The translations under genes were made by a program, and so were the position numbers. From Rhabditophanes sp. KR3021 (lineage: Eukaryota > Nematoda > Chromadorea > Rhabditida > Alloionematidae), in contig CAUJLY010000004.1 of assembly GCA_963281155.1 (NCBI GenBank), positions 2,976,001 through 3,040,000 of the forward strand: 64,000 nucleotides of DNA. Reading direction: 5' to 3'. Below the pieces are notes generated by a model that saw only the letters and a program-made list of their open reading frames with translations, was not told the origin of the DNA and ran no database searches. Shown here piece by piece: positions 1-11,068 of the stretch (its first letter is position 1; every line of letters starts with the position of its first letter).

Positions 1-230
1 TCATATCATTGTAGACAAAGATTACGTAAAGATATTTAAAGTCTTATTCACATTCTTGAAACAAGCTTTTTCTGATTTGTTATTTCGCCTACGTCCTTCA
101 TAATATTGTTTATTTGTATAATTTCAGGTGCTACCTCAAAATTAGACTGACTGGACAAAAAGTACTATCTTATACTTTGCCTTTTTTACCGCTGACGACA
201 ACTATATTTTGAAGACAATAATTACAAAGA

Positions 231-240
231 CAATTTTTAG
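231..240 (+). promoter_or_regulatory. Possible 5'UTR or trans-splice acceptor before myosin ATG
   Basis: A pyrimidine-rich TTTTTAG ends 11 nt before the first ATG of the myosin gene, and a second acceptor-like TTTCAG ends at 127. In nematodes such a site just before the start codon is often a spliced-leader acceptor, but an ordinary 5'UTR intron would look the same. The choice is inference. Confidence 0.35.
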
Positions 241-251
241 AATAACCAAAA

Positions 252-3200
252 ATGATGGAAACTGAAGATCCAGGTTGGCAGTTCTTGAGACAGTCACAAG
301 AACAAATTCTTGCTAACAATACCAAGAAATTTGACTCGAAAAAGAATGTTTGGATCACTGACAAGGACGAAGGTAATCATTAAACTAATTAAGATAGACA
401 ATATTTATTAAAAATAGAAAAATATACTTATTGCTTTAGGAGTTTTTTCTTTGACGTGTTGCAGCAGCTACTACCTTATCATAAAGATTTTCAACTCATC
501 TGACAATTCCTCCCTTCCTTTTCCCTTAATTGCTCTTCTATTTTCATATTTTTTCGCAATGTTGGACTTCATTGTTTTAACTACTTTTACAGAAGTTTTC
601 TCCTTATCAGTTAACCTAGATGGGTCAGAATTTCATTTTTCTGTACCAACTCTCATATATTCCGCATTTGTAGCTTTCTTAGTAGGACACACATTTTCAT
701 ACCATTCTTGATCTACTTTACTAACTCGAAGACTGTTTTTAATATTGGTAGTAATTGCAACACATCTCGCATCTCTTATTCCATTAAATTTCAAATTATG
801 CTTTAAAATGATTTCGTGTCTAATAGAGAAGAAACTGTGGGGACGCAGTCTTCAGATGGCTTCATTTCATAAGACGCTTTGTAAATAGCTCTTTTCAATA
901 TCATTATTTCCTTTGATAAACGCATAAACATCCTTAGGTAGCATTATAGTCAAACTGAGATCTTCGTTCTTATTAACACTGTTTTCAAAGACCAATTTTT
1001 TAGTGTAATAATAACTCCCCCTACAAACTTCTTTCTTCTCTCGCAAATAAATAGTTTGTTTTAAAGTCATGAACCATCCCATAATTAAAAAATACAATTC
1101 TTCGATCTGGTTCCGTGATACAGCGTCGATGAAGGCAAAACTATCTCCATAGTGAAGAGTAAATAAACTATCTTTATCACGATTAATCAAGATACTCTCA
1201 TATGGACGTACTGTTGTGGCTCTAGGAATTTGAAATACATCTATTTGATAGAACTTTGATTTACTGTTGATGATGTGCACATATTTTCCTGGAAAACGCT
1301 AGTCTTGTGATCTGTTAAAGGGATCAAATTTTGAGGAAAGCTCAGAATGTTGGCTAACTCTAGGCAAGTCATCATTAGATCCATCCGACTTTCCAATATA
1401 CTCATCAACAATTTTGTATGCATATCCAACAGGATTGGTAGTGTATGGTTTGGCTAAAAATGCTGTGAGCTCCGGACTTTGTTTGATAAAGGTTTCTTCT
1501 TAGTAGTCAGACTAAACATATATTTTTGAATTTTAAATATTAATCAAAACTTACTCAACTCTCATAATTTGAATCATATACTCTCTTAACAACTTTAACT
1601 GGAGTTGGCTAAAAGATAATTAGTAGTAATATAATAATTTACTTAGGGCATATTCATAACCATTTTCCTTATTGTCATGGACTTGGGCAGTAACTTTCTT
1701 GTGTTCATTTAGATAGAGTTTAATAAGTACTAATTATTTATTGTACCTTTATACCCATATTTTGGTGTGTTGCATATGTTCATATAGTCACCAAACTAAT
1801 CTTTCAAAAGTTAGTGGACGGTTTAGTAAATTATATCATTGAAATGCAAATTAGCAATTTTAAACATGACAATATAAATTATTTTATAAACAATTATTAA
1901 TAACACATTTTTAGGTTTCATTGCCGCTGAAATCAAGTCTACAAAGGGAGAAACTGTTACGGTAGTCACTGAAAAGGGAGTTGAGGTAAGTAATCCTCGC
2001 AATATCAAGTTATAATTTGATGTTTTCAGAAAGTTCTCAAAACCAAAGATGATTATTCACAGATGAATCCTCCCAAATACGACAAGGTCGAGGTAAGTTT
2101 CGTGCAATTAGTATTAATATAAATGTAAATATTTTAGGACATGGCTAATTTAACTTTCCTCAACGATGCATCCGTGCTTCATAATTTGTAGGTTTAAAAG
2201 TATTCTTCAATCTACTGAAGATACAAAATAAGGCAAATTGACGTCAAAAACTTTGATTTTATCTTTTGTCAGCAGGGCACCGGTCAATTTAAAAAAACAC
2301 CGTTTCCGTAACCTTTTTAATTTTTGCTACGGTCTATAAAATGTTCCGATTTCGATGTTATTCGAAAGAGCGCATACAATATATAACAAAACAAATTTTG
2401 AACTGGTTGGATGAGGGCTATGAGCCAATCAAAGTCTCGTTTGCTAAAAAATATATACTTATTAGATAGAAAATGAAGAATTAGGCAAAAAACCGTGTAC
2501 AGATTATTAAATAACGATGATCCTAAAAGGGAGTTGTATTTTTGAATTAAGAAAGGAATTATATGTTTAACTTTTTATCTGATAATTTTAACTTGGAAGT
2601 TTTATTTTGATTGATAATCGTCAGTGATTACTTTTAAAAACCATTTTTGTGACGATGCCACAATATAAGCTAGCTAATACGAATATTTGTAGGAGACAAC
2701 GTTACTATGCTATGATGATCTACACCTACTCCGGGCTTTTCTGCGTCGTTATCAACCCTTACAAGAGGCTCCCAATCTACACAGAGTCCGTATGCAAAAT
2801 GTACATTGGAAGACGTCGAACCGAAATGCCTCCTCATTTGTTCGCTGTTTCCGACGAAGCATACCGTAACATGGTAAATGGTATGTAATTAATGAACATA
2901 CATATTAGTAACATACATTTAGACCACGAAAATCAATCAATGTTGATTACTGGAGAATCCGGAGCTGGAAAAACTGAAAACACCAAAAAAGTAATTTCTT
3001 ATTTTGCTATTGTTGGAGCTTCGCAATCTTCGGAAGTCAAAAAGACCACGGACAATAAGAAGGTATGTTTGAAAGACATTTTTGGGCTATCCAATTTATA
3101 TTATTTAGAAAGTGGTCACTTTGGAAGATCAAATCGTTCAAACTAATCCAGTTCTCGAAGCTTTTGGTAATGCCAAGACTGTACGTAACAACAACTCCTC

Positions 3201-6200
3201 AAGATTCGGAAAGTTTATTAGAATTCACTTCAACACTGCTGGAACCCTTGCGGGAGCCGATATCGAACATTATTTGCTCGAAAAATCCCGTGTTATCAAG
3301 CAAGCTCCAGGAGAAAGATGCTACCACATTTTTTACCAAATCATGTCTGGAGCTATCGAAGGGTTAAGAGAGAAATTATTCTTAACAAAGGATATTCGTT
3401 CATACAATTATGTTTCCCAAGCCGAAGTCACTATTGATGGGATGGATGACGCAGAGGAATGCCGCATTACAAATGAATCTTTGACTGTAAGTAGACTAAT
3501 ATTACATTTGATCCATGGTTTTAGATAATGAACTTCACTGAAACAGAAATTTTGGATCTTTTCAAGTTGTGTGCTAGTATCATGCACATGTCTGAGATGA
3601 AATTTAAACAAAGGCCACGTGAAGAACAAGCTGAGCCTGATGATGTTGCTGAGGGAGAATTGGCTTGTAAATTGTTTACTTGTGATTTTGAAAAATTCCT
3701 CGGAGCCATTCTTAAGCCAAGAGTAAAGGTTGGAACCGAGTGGGTGTCAAGAGGGCAGACATTAGAGCAAGTAAATTGGTCAATTGGCGCTTTATCTACA
3801 GCCTTGTATGCTAGAACTTTCTCATTCTTGATTAAGAAATGTAACGAAACTTTATCCGCAAGAGCTGATATCGCCAAGGAATATTTCATTGGAGTCTTGG
3901 ATATAGCTGGATTCGAAATTTTCGACCTCAATTCGTTTGAACAACTTTGGATTAATTTTGTTAACGAGAAGTTGCAACAATTCTTCAATCACCATATGTT
4001 CGTATTAGAGCAGGAAGAGTACAAGCGCGAAGGAATCTACTGGGAGTTTATTGACTTCGGACTCGATCTTCAGGCTTGTATTGAGCTTATAGAGAGACCT
4101 ATGGGGGTTGTCTCGATGATGGGTAAGTATTACTGTTTAAACAAAATATTAACTATTCAAAATATATTTATTACATTAAATATATGCAACATAAAAAGAT
4201 AAATTAATTCAAATAGTCCCACCTAAATCCTTGCCAGATACCACCATTTTTGATATTTGTGTCTGATACTCCAATCGAATCAGATGCACTTATGACAGAT
4301 TGATGAACAACAACAATTTCATCATCTTCATCTAACTGAAGCACCTTTCACGCGTTCCAAAAGACAACTTGGAAACTCGTGTCCAAGGTCAAAGATTTTC
4401 GATCCTTACTCATTTTAATGGTACCAAAAAGTTTCCCTTTTGGATTTCGACAAAAATTAGACTTTATTTTTTTATCCTGAATATGCCATATCAATTAAAT
4501 CTTGTAATAAAGAGAACTATTTGAAACGGTGCTAAGATGTTTTGGATTTGGCAAAAATATAAAATTATAAAAATTAAAATTGCTTTTGTTTACCTTGATT
4601 GCGCATATTAATCGAATCCTTTCAACCAAAAAGATGAAGAATGCATAGTGCCTAAGGCCACGGACACCACGCTAGCCAACAAGCTCATCGAACAACATTT
4701 AGGAAAACATCCAAACTTCCAAAAAGCTAAGCCACCAAAGGGAAAACAAGCTGAAGCTCACTTTGCTCTAGTGCATTATGCTGGAGTTGTCCGTTACAAC
4801 GTCAAGGCTTGGTTAGAAAAGAACAAAGATCCACTTAATGATACAGTTGTTTCTGTTCTTAAAGCCAATAAGAACAATGAGTTGATCACGCAAATTTGGG
4901 CCAACTATGAGACACAAGAGGATAAGGCAAGTTTTAATTAAATTTTCTTATCTTAATTATTTAGAGTGCCGCTACCGAAAGAGCTGGTGGAAAAGCTGCT
5001 CCTAAGACAGCAGGCAAGAAAAAGGGGAAGTCTGGCTCTTTCATGACTGTTTCTATGATGTATAGAGAGTCCTTGAATAAACTCATGACTATGCTTCACC
5101 AAACTCATCCTCACTTCATCAGATGTATCATTCCTAATGAAAAGAAACAATCCGGAGTTATTGACGCTGGTTTGGTTTTGAATCAACTTACATGCAATGG
5201 TGTACTTGAAGGAATTAGAATTTGCAGAAAAGGTAAATAAGTGATAAATGAATCAAATGCTCATACTTTTTAGGATATCCAAATAGAACTTTATATCAAG
5301 AATTCGCTCATAGGTATTCTGTGCTTGCTGCCGACGCCGCAAAAGCAGCCAAAGATCCTAAATCTTCTGGTGAAGCCATCTGCGCTGCTTTAGAGAAGAC
5401 AGGTCAAATGAAAAAAGAAGAATTCCAATGCGGACTTACCAAGATTTTCTTCAAGTCTGGTGTTTTGGCTACTCTCGAGGAGTTGAGAGATGAAGCCTTG
5501 AGCAAGATCATGACTAAATTCCAATCTGCTTGTAGATGGTATTTGGCTATGTGTGAATTCAAACGCAAGAAGGAGCAAAAGGTTGGAATCATTGTCCGTA
5601 AGTTTAATAACTCACTTTTCATTACTTACATTTTTAGTTCAAAGAAACATCAGATCTTGGTGTACACTCAGAACTTGGAAGTGGTTCCAACTCTTCGGAA
5701 AAGTCAAACCCCTCATCAAAGGAAGCAAGAAAGATGAAGAGTTTGAAGCTATGGAAAAGAAATGCAAGGAACTTCAAGAATCTATTTCTAAAGAAGAACG
5801 TCTTAGAAAGGATAGAGAAGCTGAGAACCAACGTTTGGTCGCAGAAAAACAAGCTCTTTTGCTTCAACTTGAGCAAGAACGTGAAAATATGCATGAAGGT
5901 GAAGAAAGATTTGCTAAAATCATAGCGCAAAAAACTGACATTGAAAGACAAATTTCAGACTTGAATGACCAACTGGCTGATCAGGAAGATAAATACACTG
6001 CCTTGTCGAAATTAAAGAAAAAAAGTGAGGTCGAAATTGAAGCTCTTAAGAAAAATGTTCAAGATATTGAATTGACCATCAAAAAACAAGAAAGCGAGAA
6101 AAGCGCAAAAGACCACCAAATCAGAAGTCTTCAAGAGGAGATAACTTCTCAAGATGAAGCTTTTGCAAGAGTCAACAAAGAAAAGAAAAACCAAGAAGAA

Positions 6201-9200
6201 ACTAACAGAAAATTAATGGAGGACCTTCAATCTGAGGAGGACAAAGTTAATCATCTTAACAAAGCCAAAAATAAGCTCGAACAACACTTGGATGAATTGG
6301 AGGATTCAATTGAGAGAGAGAAAAGAATCCGCCAAGATACAGACAAGCAAAAGAGGAAGATTGAGGGCGAATTAAAAATTGCCCAAGAAAATATTGAGGA
6401 GTTGACTAGACAAAAGCTTGATTTAGAAAATAATGTCAAGAAAAGAGAAGCCGAAATTACTGGCATTTCCGCTAGACTTGAAGATGAGCAATCACTTGTT
6501 GCCAAGCTCCAAAGACAAATTAAGGAGTTATCGTCCAGAACTTCCGAACTTGAGGAAGAACTTGAGTCCGAAAGACAAGCTAGATCTAAAGCTGAAAAAT
6601 CACGCAACGAAATGGTAAGTGAACAAGAAACATTAAAAATAAATTTTGTAATAAAAAGTATCAAAAGAGACAAACGAGCTAATATTGTCTTGAATTTATT
6701 CGGACTGTAGTTTATGAGTTATGACCATGTACTGAGCATGAAATTAATTGCGACTTTAGATGGGCAGACTTTCTTGAAGTCTTCTGCTTACGATTCAGAT
6801 TGCTTAAATTTGGAAATGTTGGCAATTCAAGTGGACATGTTTCGGCATCTGATGAATTGACAAACATTACTAATTAACCTATAAGTATAGAATCTTCAAG
6901 GTGCAATTACTTATGACATTCGAGCAAAAAAATATTACTTTTAATAAAATAAAACAACAAATAATTAATCATATCAATTTTAGCAACAAGAGCTGGAACA
7001 ATTGTCAGATCGCTTGGACGACGGTAAGTGCCTATAACATAAAATTTGTTTATTAAACTATTACATTTATTAACCGTTAATGATTAATATTTTAGCTGGA
7101 GGTGCTACACAAGCTCAAATGGAGTTGAATAAAAAACGTGAAGCTGAATTGGCTAAAATTCGTCGTGATTTGGAAGAAAGTCAAATCAACCAAGAAACAG
7201 CTATGGCTGCTATGAGAAAGAAGCACACTGATTCCGTTGCTGAGCTATCTGACCAAATCGACATTGTACAAAAACTTCGTAGTAAAGTTGAAAGGGAAAA
7301 GGTAAAAAAGCATTTTAGTAGGGAAAAATTTGGTGGTAGAAAATAACAAATTGAGAGCTTATTTGAAATGAGCCTATTACTAACATATTCCAACATGTAC
7401 TGAGCGTGGAACTTCATTGCGATCTTGTCCTAGACGTTTCTTTTCTCGTAGTAAACATCATATGTGTTCGGGAAGATGCCAGAATTCAGTAGACATGTTT
7501 CAATTCACAAAGCATAATCAAAATCGTCAACCATGATTGTTACTGATGTAGCCCTGTTGTTTAAAGCCTAACATGTCGTAATATATACTTTTCCGTCAAT
7601 TAAACTATTATTAATTTTTTCAATTTATCAAGCAATTAGCCTATGAGTCACATATTACACTTTATACTGAGCATGTAACATCAATGGGATTTTATTTGAG
7701 TCTGATCGCCTTCCAAACGTTTTTTCAAGAAACAATATCCAGTTTGGTTGTCATTTTGAAAACATCATGAATTGTCTATTTATATTATTTTGGCCTTGTT
7801 TAACAAAAGAAAAATAATTTGTGGTATTAGATATAAATTTTATTGTCATTTCTAGGTTACCATTTTGAGAGATTACGAAGATGCTCAAAATAATCTTGAT
7901 ATTGAAGTCAAACAAAGACAAAATATCGAGCGTATGGCTAAGCAATTAGAAACCCAACTTACCGACAGTCAATTGAAGACTGACGAACAAGGAAGACAAA
8001 TTCAAGAATTAATTCTTCTTAAAAATAAGAATCATATCGAGAATTCCGAAATCAACAGACAATTGGAGGATGCCGAGAGTCAGATCGGTCTTTTGAATCG
8101 CGTAAAATCCCAGATGCATTCACAAATTGAAGAGCTTCGAAGACAATTAGAGCAAGAAACTCGTGAAAGACAAACTATGGCTTCATCCGTTGCTAACTAT
8201 CAAATGGAGGCACAAAATCTACGTGATAATTTGGAAGAGGAAATGGACGCCAAAACTGAACTTCAGAGACTCATTTCCAAAGCTAATGCAGAAGCACAAG
8301 CTTGGAGAGCCCGCTACGAAGGAGAAGGTATGTCGAGATCAGAGGAACTCGAAGAAGCTAAGAGAAGACTTCAAGCTAAGGTCACTGAAATGACAGAAGC
8401 ACTTGAAAATGCCCACCAGAAAATAGGTTCATTAGAGAAGAATAGAGGAAGACTTATCCAAGAGTTGGAAGATGCACAGGTAGATGGGGAGCGCGCCAAT
8501 AGCATCGCAGCATCGCTTGAGAAAAAGCAAAAAGGATTTGACCGCGTTATTGATGAATGGAAAAGAAAGTGTGATGCTATTTCTGCAGAATTGGAAGTAT
8601 GCCAGAGAGAATTTAGAAACGCTTCAACTGAGGCTTGTAAGTTAAAAAACCTAACCTCATTTTTATCAAATATTACAAACATGATTTATTGTGGAAAACT
8701 TATTAATATTTTGAATTGCAATCTTATTGGTTATCCTCTACCAGATGTTTTTTGATTGTGATCAATATTTAGAAAGTTTTCTAAAAATGCCAAACTTGAG
8801 TATATATGCTTTGATATATCAAAGTCTCTAATACTAATTGTCACATATACGGCAACCACCTCTGATTCATAAATATCTTGCGATATATCCATGAGGTCGG
8901 AGTCAATGTTAAAATAACCACAATTCGTTAATATCCTCTTCCCGATATAATCCATTGCAAATAGGTCCTTGCATGATGTGTTTTTACTTGAATATATGTC
9001 TTCATGACTAATTAATTTAGATCGCTTACGTAGTGCTCTTGACGAATCCGCGGAACAAACTGAGCACGCTCGTAGAGAAAACAAACAATTGTCTCAAGAA
9101 CTTAAAGACTTGACTGATCAACTTGGAGAAGGAGGTAGATCTGTACATGAACTACAAAAGTCCCGTCGTCGCCTCGAATTAGAAAAAGAAGAATTACAAG

Positions 9201-11068
9201 CAGCTGTAAGTTTAAATATGTTATTTATTTAATATACATTCTTTAGCTTGATGACGCAGAAGGTGCCTTGGAAGCGGAGGAAAGCAAAGTATTGAGAGCC
9301 CAAGTTGAATGCAGCCAGATTAGAAGTGAAATCGAAAAGCGTATCTCAGAGAAAGAAGAGGAATTCGAGAACACCCGCAAGAATCACCAGAGAGCTTTGG
9401 AGTCAATGCAAGCCAGTTTGGAAACGGAAGCTCGCGGGCGCGCAGAGTTACTAAAGGTAAATTATATTATTAAAGCAATTATAATAATAATTCCAATGGG
9501 TTATTTTAGACCAAAAAAAAACTTGAAAGTGACATCAATGAGCTTGAAATTGGCCTTGATCATGCTAATAAAGCCAATGCCGACGCTCAAAAAAATATGA
9601 AGAGATATCAAGATTCAATCAGAGAGCTTCAAGCACAAGTTGAAGAGGAGCAACACCACAAAGAGGAATTGAGAGATTCTTTAAATATTTCTGAAAGAAG
9701 AAATCAAATTCTTCAGGCTGAGAAAGAAGACTTTGTCATCAATTTCGAACACGCTGAAAGAGAAAGACGTCAAGCTCAAGTTGAGTTGGTAGAAGCTAAG
9801 GAGACTGTTAATGGTCTTAGCAGTAGTAATGCCAATTTGTCGGCAGGTAAAAGAAAGTTGGAATCAGATATTCAGCAATTACAAGCTGAATTAACTGAAA
9901 CAATGACTGAATTAAAGAACATCGATGATAGATCTAAAAAAGCAGTAATGGATGCAGGAAGATTAGCTGAAGAACTTCGCTGCGAACAAGAACATGCTCA
10001 AAACTTGGACAGAGCCAGGTTAGTAAATAGTATTTGAGTTTTTCATTTAATTTTCAGAAAACTTATGGAAACACAAATTAAGGAACTTCAGAGCAGACTA
10101 GATGAATCTGAAGCCCTTGCTCTTAAGGGAGGAAAGCGCATGGTGTCTAAACTAGAAGCACGCGTTAGGGAACTCGAGCAAGAGTTAGATGGAGAAAGCC
10201 GTCGTCATAGTGATTCCCAGAAGAATCTTAGAAATAAAGATAGACGAGTTAGAGAACTTCAATTCCAGGTAATTTTAAAATAAAACTTATGTATTTGCTG
10301 AAAGACAAATAACAATTTGCATATGAGAGTGATTTCACCAACAGAGTTCTGGTTTGATCAAAATTATATAAAACGTAGATCAAACTCAAAGATGATTTAA
10401 GTAAAACATCAGTTAAAATTAAATTACTGCATTTTGTGTCTGTATGATCTAATATAAATGAAACATTGGATAGTTCTAAATAAACTGTTTTAAAATTACT
10501 TTCCACCATAAAAGACGAATTATGATGTAATTCACTTGTAAGAGCCAAAGTAATTGTAGCAGATTAAAATACCATTGGCTCAATAACGATTTCATTAAGT
10601 TGATTAAGTCCAAGAAGACAGTCTCATCTATATCATTATTAGCTTATAAAGCCTTAAAAGAATTCTTTTATTAATCCTTATTTTTCAGGTCGATGAAGAC
10701 AAAAAAAGCAGTGAAAGAATGTACGACTTGGTTGAAAAACTACAAGGAAAGATTAAGACCTATAAGAGACAAGTTGAGGAAGCTGTAAGTTTGAATTTAA
10801 TATTGTGTTATTGTTTGACAAAATTAATTAATCATGTATCTTTGTTAAGGAGGTACTAGTTGGTAATAACTTGCAAAAGTACAGAAACCTTCAGCACATG
10901 TTAGAAGATGCAGAAGAACGTGCAGATATCGCTGAAAATTCGCTTGCTAAAATCCGTGCTAAATCAAGATCTGTAGTTGGTGGGCGCATGGGACTATTAC
11001 ACTCAATGTCCAGTAGTGCAATGACTGGCAATATTACTAGATCACGTATGGATGTCGCCGATGAATAA
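252..11068 (+). CDS. Muscle myosin heavy chain (class II), complete
   Basis: Actin-based motor of thick filaments. Coding exons: 252-372, 1915-1985, 2030-2092, 2138-2187, 2693-2880, 2923-3062, 3109-3486, 3525-4122, 4634-4926, 4965-5232, 5274-5597, 5638-6614, 6984-7023, 7096-7301, 7856-8636, 9021-9205, 9247-9456, 9510-10018, 10058-10268, 10689-10784, 10850-11068. They sum to 5928 nt (1975 aa), close to the usual ~1960-1970 aa of nematode muscle myosins. The P-loop GESGAGKT lies near residues 175-182, the lysine-rich loop 2 near 635-660, and the SH helix CNGVLEGIR near 710. The light-chain-binding neck is followed by a heptad-repeat rod from about residue 850 to a short non-helical tail. The intron after 4926 starts with GC, not GT. 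Two tandem ATGs open the frame. Family assignment is certain; which paralogue (UNC-54, MYO-3 or another type) cannot be decided from one locus. Confidence 0.97.
450..1800 (-). pseudogene. Decayed intron-containing gene copy inside myosin intron 1
   Basis: Read on the minus strand, the 1.5-kb first myosin intron holds long coding-like stretches in several frames. The best is about 1280 down to 867, containing [20 protein letters not shown]; it is preceded by a stretch at about 1500-1300 ([20 protein letters not shown]) and followed by one near 810-560 ([19 protein letters not shown]). They are interrupted by in-frame stops and frame changes. Intron-like segments of about 45-50 nt persist, for example GTACAA to ACACAAG near 1750-1700 and GTAAGT to GTTTAG near 1550-1510. 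This fits a DNA-level copy of a spliced gene that has lost function. I do not recognise the parent protein. A functional nested gene with missed exons is a weaker alternative. Confidence 0.5.
2341..2471 (+). other. Small open frame in myosin intron, unsupported
   Basis: The 505-nt intron 2188-2692 contains a 43-codon ATG-initiated frame on the sense strand, with a segment [19 protein letters not shown]. It faintly resembles the N-terminal helix-turn-helix of some DNA transposases. There is no other support, and it may be chance in a spliced-out region. Confidence 0.15.
4195..4465 (-). pseudogene. Antisense coding remnant in myosin intron 4123-4633
   Basis: The minus strand of this 511-nt intron can be read as one frame of about 80 codons with a single internal stop. 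It contains [20 protein letters not shown], then a stop, then [20 protein letters not shown], and ends in a natural-looking stop near 4201. Amino-acid composition is ordinary coding-like rather than intronic. I do not recognise the source protein. The intron is also the longest in the motor-domain part of the gene, as expected if a fragment inserted there. Confidence 0.4.
4927..4964 (+). other. GC-AG intron in myosin
   Basis: Frame continuity between GAGGATAAG and AGTGCCGCT requires a 38-nt intron beginning GCAAGT and ending TTTAG. The donor is otherwise a perfect consensus (AAG|GCAAGT), the usual context of GC-AG introns spliced by the major spliceosome. Reading through instead gives a stop at 4939-4941. 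Confidence 0.85.
6700..7700. repeat. Three diverged copies of a repeat in two myosin introns
   Basis: Copies are centred near 6713-6780, 7363-7440 and 7637-7710. Each has a core like ATGTACTGAGCATG followed about 10 nt later by a CAATGCGAT-like block. The first two also share a downstream block reading GTAGACATGTTTC-like near 6830 and 7490. The copies are imperfect and lie only in the introns 6615-6983 and 7302-7855, so they look like a locally amplified or dispersed short element. No terminal inverted repeat was seen. Confidence 0.5.
8640..9018 (-). pseudogene. Antisense open frame filling a myosin intron
   Basis: The 384-nt intron 8637-9020 is open on the minus strand for about 90 codons, with a plausible protein-like stretch including [20 protein letters not shown] and [20 protein letters not shown]. 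It has no start codon or splice sites of its own. I do not recognise it. It may be a gene fragment captured by the intron, or an open frame by chance, although such length is unlikely in AT-rich intron sequence. Confidence 0.3.
10290..10660 (-). pseudogene. Antisense coding-like remnant in myosin intron 10269-10688
   Basis: On the minus strand the intron shows two coding-like frames joined by a frame change. One, near 10640-10570, reads [20 protein letters not shown]. The other, near 10555-10280, contains [20 protein letters not shown]. It has the look of a decayed coding fragment of unknown origin, like those in the introns at 373-1914, 4123-4633 and 8637-9020. Confidence 0.3.

Noticed and set aside
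451..711. Hydrophobic 86-codon plus-strand frame in myosin intron 1
   Set aside because: It is the reverse of the better minus-strand coding-like remnant and begins at a non-ATG codon.
9268..9600. Open frame running past the exon end at 9456
   Set aside because: The extension is intron sequence. The myosin frame resumes at 9510 after GTAAAT…TTTTAG, giving the expected [12 protein letters not shown] continuation.
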